DNA from: JAHJDR01 sp964609965
GTDB taxonomy: Bacteria > UBA10199 > JADGCS01
Direction: 5' to 3'
Assembly (NCBI GenBank): GCA_964609965.1
Contig: CAZSTS010000005.1
Coordinates: 62,001 to 126,000 of the forward strand
DNA length: 64,000 nucleotides
The notes below the pieces were generated by a model. The model was not told the DNA's origin. It worked only from the letters and a program-made list of their open reading frames with translations, and ran no database searches. Shown piece after piece: positions 24,359 through 31,962 of this stretch (within the stretch, counting starts at the first letter, position 1; each line of letters starts with the position of its first letter). Position numbers and translations under genes: made by a program.

Positions 24359-25831
24359 ATGAAATCAATAAAGATAATACTGACTTGTTTTTTTCTCCTC
24401 ATCAGTTCTTCTTCTCTAGCAGCCACATTTGCAGTAGATAGTACGGCCGATTCGATAGATGGCAATACAGCAGATAATCTATGTGATGATGGCAGTGGAA
24501 ACTGTACTTTAAGAGCTGCCATACAGCAGGCCAATGCAACCGCTGGTGCAGATGCTATCACTATTCCTGATGGGACATATACGATCACTATGGCGTTACC
24601 CGATATCTCTACAGAAATGACAATGACTGGGAATGCTTCCAGTCCAAGCTCAGTTGATATAACAAAGGCTTCGTCTCCTACTATTCGTATTTTCAACGTG
24701 ACATCTTCTGGCACATTCACATTAACTGGGGTGAGGATTTCTGGTGGAAACGAGGATACAGGATCTGGACTTCAGAATGCAGGGACAACTATTATTCAAG
24801 ATTCTATTATTACTGGCAACACTGCTACTATTGGGGCGGGTATTTATATTTCTGGCGGGAGTCTGACGCTAACAAGATCGACGATTTTATCTAATACAGT
24901 GACAGCTAGTGGTGGTGGTATTTATTTGTCAGCAGGAAATCTCACTATCAATCGATCTAGCATTGTTAGTAACTCTACAACTGGAGGAAGTGGAAGCGGC
25001 GGTGGAGGGATGTATTTGGCTGGTGGAACCACAGTGAGTATTTTTAACACGACTTTTTATAATAATGAGACTGAAGGTAATGGAGGCGGTTTTTGTAATA
25101 TTAGTACAGCAACAATAAATATCGAAAACACAACCTTTTGTGAAAACAACGCAGATGAACAAGGGGGTGGTTTGTATACGACGGCTTCAACGAACATGTC
25201 TTTTAAGAATAATCTTTTTGCTGATAATTCAGCCACAACTGCATCGCCTGATTGTAAATACGGGACACTTGCCGTCAAAGGGCCATCTGAAGGGTATAAT
25301 CTCCTGAGTGATTCTTCGGGATGCAATATGGATGAACAAACGACCGATATCACAGGTGTAGCCGCGCGTATGGATACAGCCGTTTCAAGTCCTGCAACGG
25401 CAGGTGGTACGTACTGTCCTATGACTTCATCAAGTCGTGCTGTGAATAATGGGCCAGAAACCTGTGCTGATGATGATGGGGATGCCACAGATCAATTAGA
25501 ACAGAGTCGTGTGGGTAATTGTGATATTGGGGCTTTTGAGTTCCAGGGAACTGCCACACCAGTAGGAACTGATACCGATACTGATGGCGATGGCATTCCA
25601 GATGATGAAGATGACGATGATGATGGCGATGGCATTCCAGATGATGAAGAAGATGATGATTCATCAACCTCTAGTTCGAGTGGGTGTGCGTTGATGGGTC
25701 AAAGGTCGGAGGTCGAAAGTCAAAGGTCAAGGAGTGTAGAAAAAAACAGTTCTTTATTTGTTTATTCTAGTCTAATTTTGTTTTTTATTTATCTTTTACA
25801 ACGTCGAAAGCTGACAGCGGATAGCTTCTAA
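24359..25831 (+). CDS. CSLREA-type parallel beta-helix surface protein with C-terminal anchor
   Basis: The start is ATG 24359 (MKSIKIILT), where a signal peptide begins (cleavage about SLAAT); the frame is open further upstream, but that part is not signal-like. This gives 490 aa. The mature N-terminus contains the CSLREA-domain pattern (CDDGSGNCTLRAAIQQAN), then GG-rich beta-helix rungs (GGGIYLSAGNLTINRSSI, GGGLYTTAST), as in polymorphic-outer-membrane-like proteins. An acidic Asp-Gly repeat (DTDGDGIPDDED, about 405-430) precedes GCALM, a heptad-repeat-encoded stretch, a hydrophobic helix and basic residues. It is a probable cell-surface protein anchored like the 7068 product. Confidence 0.78.
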   Translation: MKSIKIILTCFFLLISSSSLAATFAVDSTADSIDGNTADNLCDDGSGNCTLRAAIQQANATAGADAITIPDGTYTITMALPDISTEMTMTGNASSPSSVDITKASSPTIRIFNVTSSGTFTLTGVRISGGNEDTGSGLQNAGTTIIQDSIITGNTATIGAGIYISGGSLTLTRSTILSNTVTASGGGIYLSAGNLTINRSSIVSNSTTGGSGSGGGGMYLAGGTTVSIFNTTFYNNETEGNGGGFCNISTATINIENTTFCENNADEQGGGLYTTASTNMSFKNNLFADNSATTASPDCKYGTLAVKGPSEGYNLLSDSSGCNMDEQTTDITGVAARMDTAVSSPATAGGTYCPMTSSSRAVNNGPETCADDDGDATDQLEQSRVGNCDIGAFEFQGTATPVGTDTDTDGDGIPDDEDDDDDGDGIPDDEEDDDSSTSSSSGCALMGQRSEVESQRSRSVEKNSSLFVYSSLILFFIYLLQRRKLTADSF

Positions 25832-26175
25832 TTCTTTTCAATTTAATTTTAGGATTATAAAAAGGTAGAGGGCTTGTAAATAAATGAAGGTGGGATTACT
25901 ACAAGCCCTCTGTTTATGGGCATACAGAATGAGGAAATCAAATTTTCAAATTTCAAAAAATCTTACTACAATTTGTCCGTCTATTATAATTATCGGTCAA
26001 GTTAAAGCCATTGTTGTGTCGATACATCAAATATGGTGTCCTTCAGGACACACCTAATTTCCGTAATAAATTAAAGCGATTGGTGAAATGGCAGATGTCG
26101 TGATCTTAACAATAGGTGACAGGAGTTAACATTTTTCACAGGCTATTTTGAATGAAGAATGAAGAATGGTTCGTC
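25832..26175. terminator. Intergenic region with terminator-like hairpins
   Basis: A 12-bp perfect inverted repeat AGAGGGCTTGTA (25867-25878) with TACAAGCCCTCT (25900-25911) lies about 35 nt past the stop of the beta-helix gene. It can end transcripts from both convergent genes although its T-run is poor. A second hairpin GTGTCC-TTCA-GGACAC lies at 26036-26051. Nothing else is seen. Confidence 0.5.
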
Positions 26176-26928
26176 TTATTCTGTAGTAAGTGTCATTGTA
26201 GGGGCAGGGAGGCCACATTGGAATTCTACGGGGGTTTCAACATTGTCATACTGACCTACAATGTCATCTTCATCATCATTATTGGTCATTGAAAGGACAA
26301 GGGTTACGGTCTCACTGGTAACGACAGTGACAGATTCTGTTAAGAGAAAAGGATTATCAATGGCGCCTTCATCTGTGCTGCCTTCGCCACTACCAAAAAA
26401 AGTGCCAGAAGTGCTGTAGTAATAAGTAGGTGTGCTAGCTTCATCGCGAGGATCAACAATATCACTTACATTTGTGCCAGGACACTCACTGAGGCCGCTA
26501 GACGTCCAAATTATCTGATCACAGACAGTGACTCTGATACAAGAGTATTCCCCTGCAGTGACGGCTGAATTTGTAGCAATGGTTGGTGATGCTGTGAAGT
26601 CAAAAAACAAAGAGGTGTCAGTTGGGGGTGATGTGCAATCAGAAGTATCAGAAGTTTCGTCAAAAATATCTTCAAACGTTGCTTCTGAGCAATCAGCTGA
26701 ATTGCCAAACGAAATACGGTATGTTCGCGAGAGTGCTTGGTCTGCGCTTTCTTGAACCACGTAATCGACGAGTGAATCCGCAGTAGAGCTAAGTCCCACG
26801 CTTGTTTTTACAACAACAGTTCCTGTATCAGCTGGGTTGCCAAATTCTGTTCCTCCAAGTTCTGAACCACCGCATCCCAAGAGAAAACAACAGAGGATTA
26901 TGATGATGTGGGTGTACAGGTTTTTCAT
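26176..26928 (-). CDS. Lipoprotein, paralogue of the 27990-28730 product
   Basis: This 250-aa lipoprotein has a signal peptide ending LLGC (Cys19). The mature part shares with the protein at 27990-28730 an RxYRxSFG/DCxEAxFxDIFDET region, a YSCxxVTxCD segment, CPGTNVxDxxDPRDEA and a C-terminal Q(F/I)CGxPAPxMTxxSE, so the two are diverged duplicates. No family is recognised; spaced Cys suggest disulfides. The start codon overlaps the stop of the upstream TIGR02147 gene by 4 nt (ATGA), so translation is coupled and a functional link with that regulator-like protein is likely. Confidence 0.75.
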   Translation of the reverse strand: MKNLYTHIIIILCCFLLGCGGSELGGTEFGNPADTGTVVVKTSVGLSSTADSLVDYVVQESADQALSRTYRISFGNSADCSEATFEDIFDETSDTSDCTSPPTDTSLFFDFTASPTIATNSAVTAGEYSCIRVTVCDQIIWTSSGLSECPGTNVSDIVDPRDEASTPTYYYSTSGTFFGSGEGSTDEGAIDNPFLLTESVTVVTSETVTLVLSMTNNDDEDDIVGQYDNVETPVEFQCGLPAPTMTLTTE

Positions 26929-27785
26929 GACTCATCCTCCTCTGACAGGCTTGTCACGGGATACATCTGAATATTGAGTTGTACTACATTATCAGGGTTT
27001 GTGTCGGTTGATACGTACTTCATAATTTCTTTACGAAAATCCTGGATTCTTTTCTTTAAGACCGACAGGCTCTCTTTTGTTACTCCTAAAGTCATAGAGC
27101 TAATATCGCGATCTGTTGAAAGCACATTACTAAGTCTCTCTTTAGTCAGGTCAAGCAGGTTACTGTGATAATTCATAAGAATGAGTGAAGAGACTTCGGA
27201 TCCTGTTGATAAAAGCGGCGTGGCTTGTTTCCATTTGCCGTCATCAGTTTTGTTGATGAACCCTAGACGCTCTAAGAGGTCAATCGATTTTTCAATTTGC
27301 ATAAGTGTGAGAGCGGGTCGAATTCTGTCAACAATCCACTGAGCTGTGCCATCAAATTTATTAGAAACAATGAGCTCTCTTACAACAGCATGGTACCAAG
27401 TTGAACAATATTCATAATGACGTTTATCAATGGGTTTGAGTTTATTGAATTTGCGTGATTGCAAGAGACGCTGATAATGGTAATCTTTTTGAACGTGATT
27501 CTTGGCTTGGTTGAATAAAACAAGATTTCTAAAAAATTCTTGTTCCTGTTTATTGAGTTTTAGTCCTTTTATAAAATTAGGTAGAGATTCTTCAGTGAGA
27601 TTCCGATCACCATCCATGACAAGCTTGAATATGTTTGTAGATTTGAAACCTGCGCGTTTAGAAAATGTTCTAAATGAGAATGAGCCACGAGAGGCCTTGG
27701 CATTGTTATACCAATCTTTTAGAAATTTTCTATAATCATCATAGCGAAAGAGGTTAATAGTTATGTCATTTTTCTTTGTTGTCAT
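26925..27785 (-). CDS. TIGR02147 family protein (DUF4423), putative transcriptional regulator
   Basis: This 286-aa protein has no signal peptide. The N-terminal about 80 residues match the TIGR02147 pattern: FRYDDYRKFLKDWY, then SFRTFSKRAGFKSTNIFKLV resembling a helix-turn-helix, then DGDRNLTEES, and the middle FFRNLVLFNQAK. A winged-helix-like second half follows (ALTLMQIEKSIDLLERLGFI). The family was defined in Fibrobacter and is also known in Bdellovibrio-like lineages. It is usually treated as a DNA-binding regulator of unknown target (family knowledge). It is translationally coupled to a lipoprotein. An AGTATACT palindrome lies 59 nt upstream (27844-27851) and a longer form (AACAGTATACTGTT, 28814-28827) precedes the paralogous lipoprotein gene, so it may bind there (inference). 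Confidence 0.82.
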   Translation of the reverse strand: MTTKKNDITINLFRYDDYRKFLKDWYNNAKASRGSFSFRTFSKRAGFKSTNIFKLVMDGDRNLTEESLPNFIKGLKLNKQEQEFFRNLVLFNQAKNHVQKDYHYQRLLQSRKFNKLKPIDKRHYEYCSTWYHAVVRELIVSNKFDGTAQWIVDRIRPALTLMQIEKSIDLLERLGFINKTDDGKWKQATPLLSTGSEVSSLILMNYHSNLLDLTKERLSNVLSTDRDISSMTLGVTKESLSVLKKRIQDFRKEIMKYVSTDTNPDNVVQLNIQMYPVTSLSEEDES

Positions 27786-27989
27786 GGTTATTGTTCCATT
27801 TTACAGCATATAGCTGATGGCTTCAATGGTTAATGCTTAAAATAGTATACTATAAAGATCAAAAAACTATAAAACTTATTGAAATCATTAATAAATCAAA
27901 TATCAAAATCATATACTATTAAATAACAGTATACGAAAAACCAGAAGCCTCTGGGTAAGGGAGGCTTCTGGGTGTTGGGAGTTTTCTGT
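27786..27989. promoter_or_regulatory. AT-rich upstream region with GTATAC palindromes
   Basis: The minus-strand promoter of the TIGR02147 gene must lie here. AGTATACT is at 27844-27851 and CAGTATACG at 27927-27935, matching the core of the perfect palindrome AACAGTATACTGTT at 28814-28827. A terminator for the other lipoprotein gene occupies 27936-27971. Confidence 0.45.
27936..27971 (-). terminator. Rho-independent terminator of the 27990-28730 gene
   Basis: Read on the minus strand, CCAGAAGCCTC, a 9-nt loop, GAGGCTTCTGG, then a run of five T. The 11-bp stem is perfect and begins 18 nt after the stop codon. Confidence 0.9.
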
Positions 27990-28730
27990 TTATTCTGAAG
28001 AGATAGTCATTTCTGGTGCAGGAATGCCACATTGAAATATTTCTGGGGCTTCATCATCGTATTGAGCAACCATGCCTTCGAGTGAATCACTATTACTCAT
28101 TTCGAATGTGAGAGTAGTGGTTTCGCCTGCTAAAACTTCTAATGATTCAGTGAGAGGAAAAGGTAGTTCAGCTGAACCATACTCGCTGCTGTCTACAACT
28201 TCTTCAGCAGAGATGCTGTAATAAAATGTAACTACAGCTGCTTCGTCTCGAGGATCTGTTACGTCTGTGACATTGGTTCCTGGGCATTCCTCAAGGGCTG
28301 CGCTATTCCAGACCAATTTGTCACAAATGGTTACTTTGACGCAAGAGTAGGTGCCTGCAGCAATAGCGTCACTGGAGCCAAATACAGGGTTATCAGAGAT
28401 GTCCATAAATAAATCAAGGTCCTCTGGATCATCAGCACAGTCTGATGTGTCGGCAGTTTCATCAAAAATATCAACAAAACTTGCTTCTGCACAATCTTCG
28501 GAATCTCCTAAGGAGACACGATAATTGCGTACATAGATTTCGTCTGCGATTTCTTCTTTTGTTAGATATGAGACTGAAGCTAAGGCTTCGCTTTGACCAA
28601 TTTCGCCTATGACTTCTACTGTTCCTGTGTTGGTATCATTTGAACTAATATTGCTGTTATCTACTTGTCCGCCACAAGCGACTAGCGAAACTAATAGAAT
28701 AAGCATTAGTGTAGTTTGTTGAGTTTTCAT
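27990..28730 (-). CDS. Lipoprotein, paralogue of the 26176-26928 product
   Basis: The start is ATG 28730, behind AAGGGGGATAAA. The frame is open 15 codons further but that extension is not signal-like. The 246-aa product has a signal peptide ending LVACG (Cys about 19). The mature part is acidic, with four to six Cys at positions shared with the paralogue (DCAEASFVDIFDET, YSCVKVTICD, CPGTNVTDVTDPRDEA, CGIPAPEMTISSE). No known family. It stands alone with a strong terminator and an upstream 14-bp perfect palindrome (28814-28827), suggesting repressor or activator control. Confidence 0.78.
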   Translation of the reverse strand: MKTQQTTLMLILLVSLVACGGQVDNSNISSNDTNTGTVEVIGEIGQSEALASVSYLTKEEIADEIYVRNYRVSLGDSEDCAEASFVDIFDETADTSDCADDPEDLDLFMDISDNPVFGSSDAIAAGTYSCVKVTICDKLVWNSAALEECPGTNVTDVTDPRDEAAVVTFYYSISAEEVVDSSEYGSAELPFPLTESLEVLAGETTTLTFEMSNSDSLEGMVAQYDDEAPEIFQCGIPAPEMTISSE

Positions 28731-28984
28731 TTTATCCCCCTTGTTGTTAATCATGTTGTCGTTAAGTATTATCATACCGCATTAAAGGCCATGCGGCAAT
28801 AGAAAAATCCTAAAACAGTATACTGTTGTATACATATATATTAGTAACATATTAATATTATTGTATTAAATTAACCATAAAACATAAACGGGTCAAAATA
28901 GGTATCCATATGGCATGGGGGGGGGTATGCTATAGCTAAGGGGAGGAAGGTGAATAAGAAATTCAAAGCAGAGTTGAGTGTGCT
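28731..28984. promoter_or_regulatory. Upstream region of the 27990 lipoprotein gene
   Basis: It contains the perfect palindrome AACAGTATACTGTT (28814-28827) with an adjoining TGTATAC half-site (28827-28833), and an uninterrupted G-run near 28917-28926. The downstream part (to 28984) follows the srkA stop; no terminator hairpin is evident there. Confidence 0.45.
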
Positions 28985-29959
28985 TTACTCAACGCCCATC
29001 ATTTGCAGGGCTCCTAGTTGTTCCTTCATAGACAAGAGGAACTCTTCCCAATATTTTCGCTCAGTGTAATAAGGAAAGGTTCTCTTAAAAATCTCTTCAT
29101 CAAACCTTTCGCCAATCCAGGCTGTGTGCCGGATCATTCTCAAACTTCTTAAGGGTTCAACTAAGATAAAGGAGTGCTGATCAAAGTCACGAAACATTTC
29201 ATACCCTTCAAAGAATGATTTTTTTTGGGCCTCTTGTTCTTGCTTGGTACCATGAAAGAGCATCCACACATCTTGAACAGCAGGGGAAATAACCATATCA
29301 TCAAAGTCTACGAGTGTGGGGCCGTCGTGATTCCATAAGACATTGCCTAGGTGACAGTCTCCATGCACAGCAAAACTACCCCAATCTTGATTAATTACAG
29401 GGTCAATAAGATCCAGGCACATTAAAATAATATCTTCGAGATTGGCTTTGAGGTCTTGGGGGAGATAAGAAAGTTCAAAAATAGATTTGAGCTGATCATC
29501 ACCGTAAGTTTCAGTATCAATTCGAATACGATTTTTTACATCGAGCGTGTTTGTGACATTGTGCAAACGGGCTAAGGTTCGGCCTAGCCATGTTCTATGA
29601 TCATCATTGAGATCAGGTTCTTCATGTCCACCAAATTTGGGGTAAAGACAGTAGTAATAAGGATCAGCAAAGCTCAATGTTTCGCATCCCACAGTTGAGT
29701 CCAAAACCAAGGGGCGTACAACAGGGATCTCTGCTTCTTCCAATGCCTTGAGAACTTGATGTTCATCTAAAAGGGTTTCTTCTGTCCAGCGCCCTGGTCG
29801 GTAAAATTTGGCAATCACAGGACGTTCATTTTCCATAGGGATTTCGTACACGCGGTTTTCGTAGCTATTGAGTTGGAACAGTTGTCCTGTGGGGCGAAAG
29901 CCTTGAGAGGTGAGTGTGTCACAAATAAAATCAGGGAGTAGGTCTTTAAAAACGGACAT
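28985..29959 (-). CDS. srkA: Stress response kinase A (YihE/RdoA family Ser/Thr kinase)
   Basis: This 324-aa protein has the length of the SrkA family, an aminoglycoside-phosphotransferase-fold kinase. It shows the lysine strand VIAKFYRPGRWT (K51), the SYENRVYEI glycine-loop equivalent, catalytic HGDCHLGN (199-206) and metal-binding DFDD (218-221). The YYYCLYPKFGG and LRSLRMIRHTAWIGERF segments are typical of SrkA. In E. coli it protects against stress-induced death linked to MazEF and Cpx (family knowledge). GAGGA precedes the ATG. The zinc-finger gene ends 23 nt upstream on the same strand, so they probably form a small operon. Confidence 0.92.
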   Translation of the reverse strand: MSVFKDLLPDFICDTLTSQGFRPTGQLFQLNSYENRVYEIPMENERPVIAKFYRPGRWTEETLLDEHQVLKALEEAEIPVVRPLVLDSTVGCETLSFADPYYYCLYPKFGGHEEPDLNDDHRTWLGRTLARLHNVTNTLDVKNRIRIDTETYGDDQLKSIFELSYLPQDLKANLEDIILMCLDLIDPVINQDWGSFAVHGDCHLGNVLWNHDGPTLVDFDDMVISPAVQDVWMLFHGTKQEQEAQKKSFFEGYEMFRDFDQHSFILVEPLRSLRMIRHTAWIGERFDEEIFKRTFPYYTERKYWEEFLLSMKEQLGALQMMGVE

Positions 29960-29982
29960 AAATCCTCAGTTACGAATGTATT

Positions 29983-30477
29983 CTATTTCCAGTCATCAGT
30001 CCATGCAGTCTTTTTTGCAGGCAGACCTGTTCCACTCCATAAGACTGTCTTGTAAGATCCATCGTATTTTTTACGAGAGCTGGTCTCTACATTAATGATG
30101 GCGTTGTAGCCATCTTTAGCAGCAAGAAACGCCATGTGCAAAAGCAGTTCATCATAATCTTTGTAATCATGAAGAGATAAGGGCTTGGAGGCGTGCTTAA
30201 AAAAACGAACTTCTTTGCTGTGTTTTTTCTTAAAATAGACTTCTACATTTTTGGCACGCTCTAAGATAGTATTGTAAGTTTCATAGTCACTGGATACTTT
30301 GTTTACAAAACAATCATTGCAATAATAGCCATGGGTCAGGTCTTCGGGAACTTCTTTTAAAAAGTTAAAATGGTCTTTGGCAATGTTGTGGGCACAGTTT
30401 TTACAAGTGAAGGCTTCACAGAGGCCACATTGTCGAGTGGTTTTTTTATTGCAGATACTACAACGGGATTTTTCCAT
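29983..30477 (-). CDS. Small zinc-binding protein of unknown function
   Basis: This 164-aa cytoplasmic protein has an N-terminal double zinc-finger-like region: CSIC, CGLC, CKNC and CNDC within residues 6-55, a cross-brace spacing like HIT or B-box fingers. A helical middle and a beta-strand end (NAIINVETSSRKKYDGSYKTV) follow, somewhat like YbjQ/UPF0145-type folds. No function is recognised. It lies directly upstream of srkA. Confidence 0.65.
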   Translation of the reverse strand: MEKSRCSICNKKTTRQCGLCEAFTCKNCAHNIAKDHFNFLKEVPEDLTHGYYCNDCFVNKVSSDYETYNTILERAKNVEVYFKKKHSKEVRFFKHASKPLSLHDYKDYDELLLHMAFLAAKDGYNAIINVETSSRKKYDGSYKTVLWSGTGLPAKKTAWTDDWK

Positions 30478-30836
30478 AGAGAGGTTGTATCATATCGAAT
30501 AGATGAATGGCAAATGAGGGTTTGAGGGGGGGCAAACCCTCTCGGGCCTGCCGCGGCGTAGCTTCGCAGAAGCGAAGCCGGGTGGGCGATTAGGGATTCC
30601 TCCTCACTCATTTAACGGCGTGCGCCTATTCGTTCAGAGCCGCAGAAAACGCCTGACGCTCACATACGTTCGCTTTACCAGTGGCGGCGTTTTCTGTTCG
30701 AATCCCTTCAAACAATCAAAAAATGTTCCGTCTTCGTCCTGCGGACTTCGCCGCGACCGGCTTCGATAAATTGACGAAAAAAAGCGGCAAACCCTCTCGG
30801 GCCTGCCGCGGCGAAGCTTCGCAGAAGCGAAGCCGG
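30478..30836. repeat. Island-flanking region with duplicated GC-rich segment and tRNA fragments
   Basis: A 69-bp segment at 30531-30599 is repeated at 30786-30854 with one mismatch. Each copy contains the palindrome GGCTTCGCTTCTGCGAAGC on one strand and ends in the beginning of the tRNA-Lys 3' sequence; the first copy breaks off after 18 bases of it (30582-30599), the second continues into the full att repeat. Between them, CAGAAAACGCC...GGCGTTTTCTG (about 30641-30701) precedes another T-arm-like GTTCGAATCCC. No gene is seen. Confidence 0.6.
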
Positions 30837-30879
30837 GTGGGCGATTAGGGATTCGAACCCTAGACCCGCTGATTAAGAG
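30837..30879. repeat. Attachment site (att), left end of island 1
   Basis: 43 bp identical to 41566-41608 and to the 3' part of tRNA-Lys at 57411-57453: acceptor 3' strand, T-arm, variable region and anticodon 3' side. No 5' half of the tRNA is present here, so it is the displaced 3' end left by integration. Confidence 0.93.
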
Positions 30880-30929
30880 GCTCTAATGCAGTGTTTGCAG
30901 TAGTTTGCGGATATTGTTAAATAATTATA

Positions 30930-31020
30930 TCAATAACTTACGATGCTAATTTCTGAGACGAACCGGTGTGTTTGGGTGAATATTGAGTGGTGGTTACCTA
31001 AAAAGTTACTTAAAATAAAT
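30930..31020. repeat. Conserved left end of island 1 with tandem arm-type repeats
   Basis: About 91 bp that match 41658-41748 at roughly 85% by eye. The segment ends with two direct repeats, GTTACCTAAAAA and GTTACTTAAAA (30993-31015). Similar pairs lie at 41721-41743 and, as GTTACCCAAAA twice, at 57345-57367 next to the integrase. These are candidate integrase or excisionase arm sites. Confidence 0.65.
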
Positions 31021-31033
31021 CATGTACTGTATA

Positions 31034-31867
31034 TTAACTCTTTTTGACTAAGTCCCCATATAACTCAGGCTTTCTTGTGTTAACATTATCCAACACATAT
31101 TCACCTGGTATACGAATATTCTTTTTATTTCGCGCCATATTTACATCAATTTCTGCAGAAATAATTTGAAACTGATCATGATTTGCTTGATCAAGAATAC
31201 TCCCATCAGGAGCACAAAATTTGCTTTTACCAAAAAATTCAAAACCATTTTCTGTACCAATTCTATTTACACTCAAAAAATAAACTCTATTCTCAATAGC
31301 GCGGCTAATAACTACATGGTCAGCAACTCTTTCAGATTGTTTGGGCCAATTTGTTGGCAAAATAATAATATCTGCTCCTTTTAAAGCAAGCACTCTTGAA
31401 GCCTCAGGAATAGTTCCATCATAACAAATGAGCATTCCAACTTTTACTCCCTCAATCTCAAACACACAAAAAGAATCTCCTGGAGTTGTAAAACGGTCTA
31501 CTCCTAGGAAAGGCAGGTGAATTTTTCTGTATTTCCCAACAATGCCATTAGGCCCAATCAGCACACTCACATTATAAATTCGATCATCTTCTTTTTCTAA
31601 TAATCCGCAAATGAGATAGCTATTTAATTCATTGCATATTTGACAAAGTTGTTCTGTTGAGGGTCCTGGAATAGTTTCAGCAACCTCCATAGCTTCTTCT
31701 TTAGATGCAAAACAATACCCAGTAATAGAGCATTCGGGAAACACTATAAGCCTGGTACCTTGGTTTGCCTCTTCTTTAGTATGAGCGATGATATTTTGAA
31801 TATTCTTTTCTTTGTTATTAAAATGAATATCCATTTGTACGCCACTGATTTTGAGATTTGTTGTCAT
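31034..31867 (-). CDS. Carbon-nitrogen hydrolase (nitrilase superfamily)
   Basis: The start is taken at ATG 31867 (MTTNLKISGVQ), giving 277 aa; a TTG at 31903 is possible, and no clear Shine-Dalgarno is visible for either. All three catalytic residues of the superfamily are present: E45 in FPECSITG, K115 in KYRKIHLPF and C148 in MLICYDGTIPEA. Such enzymes hydrolyse amides (omega-amidase, carbamoylputrescine amidase and relatives); the substrate cannot be told. It is the first gene inside island 1 and is cargo unlike the neighbouring defence genes. Confidence 0.88.
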   Translation of the reverse strand: MTTNLKISGVQMDIHFNNKEKNIQNIIAHTKEEANQGTRLIVFPECSITGYCFASKEEAMEVAETIPGPSTEQLCQICNELNSYLICGLLEKEDDRIYNVSVLIGPNGIVGKYRKIHLPFLGVDRFTTPGDSFCVFEIEGVKVGMLICYDGTIPEASRVLALKGADIIILPTNWPKQSERVADHVVISRAIENRVYFLSVNRIGTENGFEFFGKSKFCAPDGSILDQANHDQFQIISAEIDVNMARNKKNIRIPGEYVLDNVNTRKPELYGDLVKKS

Positions 31868-31962
31868 GGCATTGTCTAAAAACAGATTTCGGGACTTAGT
31901 CAATTATTATCTGTCCTTTGGATTGATGACAGTGATAACCTTATATAGTTTGATGAACATCC

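Noticed and set aside
24274..24720. 148-codon minus-strand frame opposite the CSLREA protein gene
   Set aside because: It lies antisense to the signal peptide and CSLREA domain of a well-supported gene and has no family resemblance.
30357..30611. 84-codon minus-strand frame overlapping the zinc-finger gene's start region
   Set aside because: It is largely translation of the GC-rich 69-bp repeat and runs antisense-frame through a real gene; no start signal.
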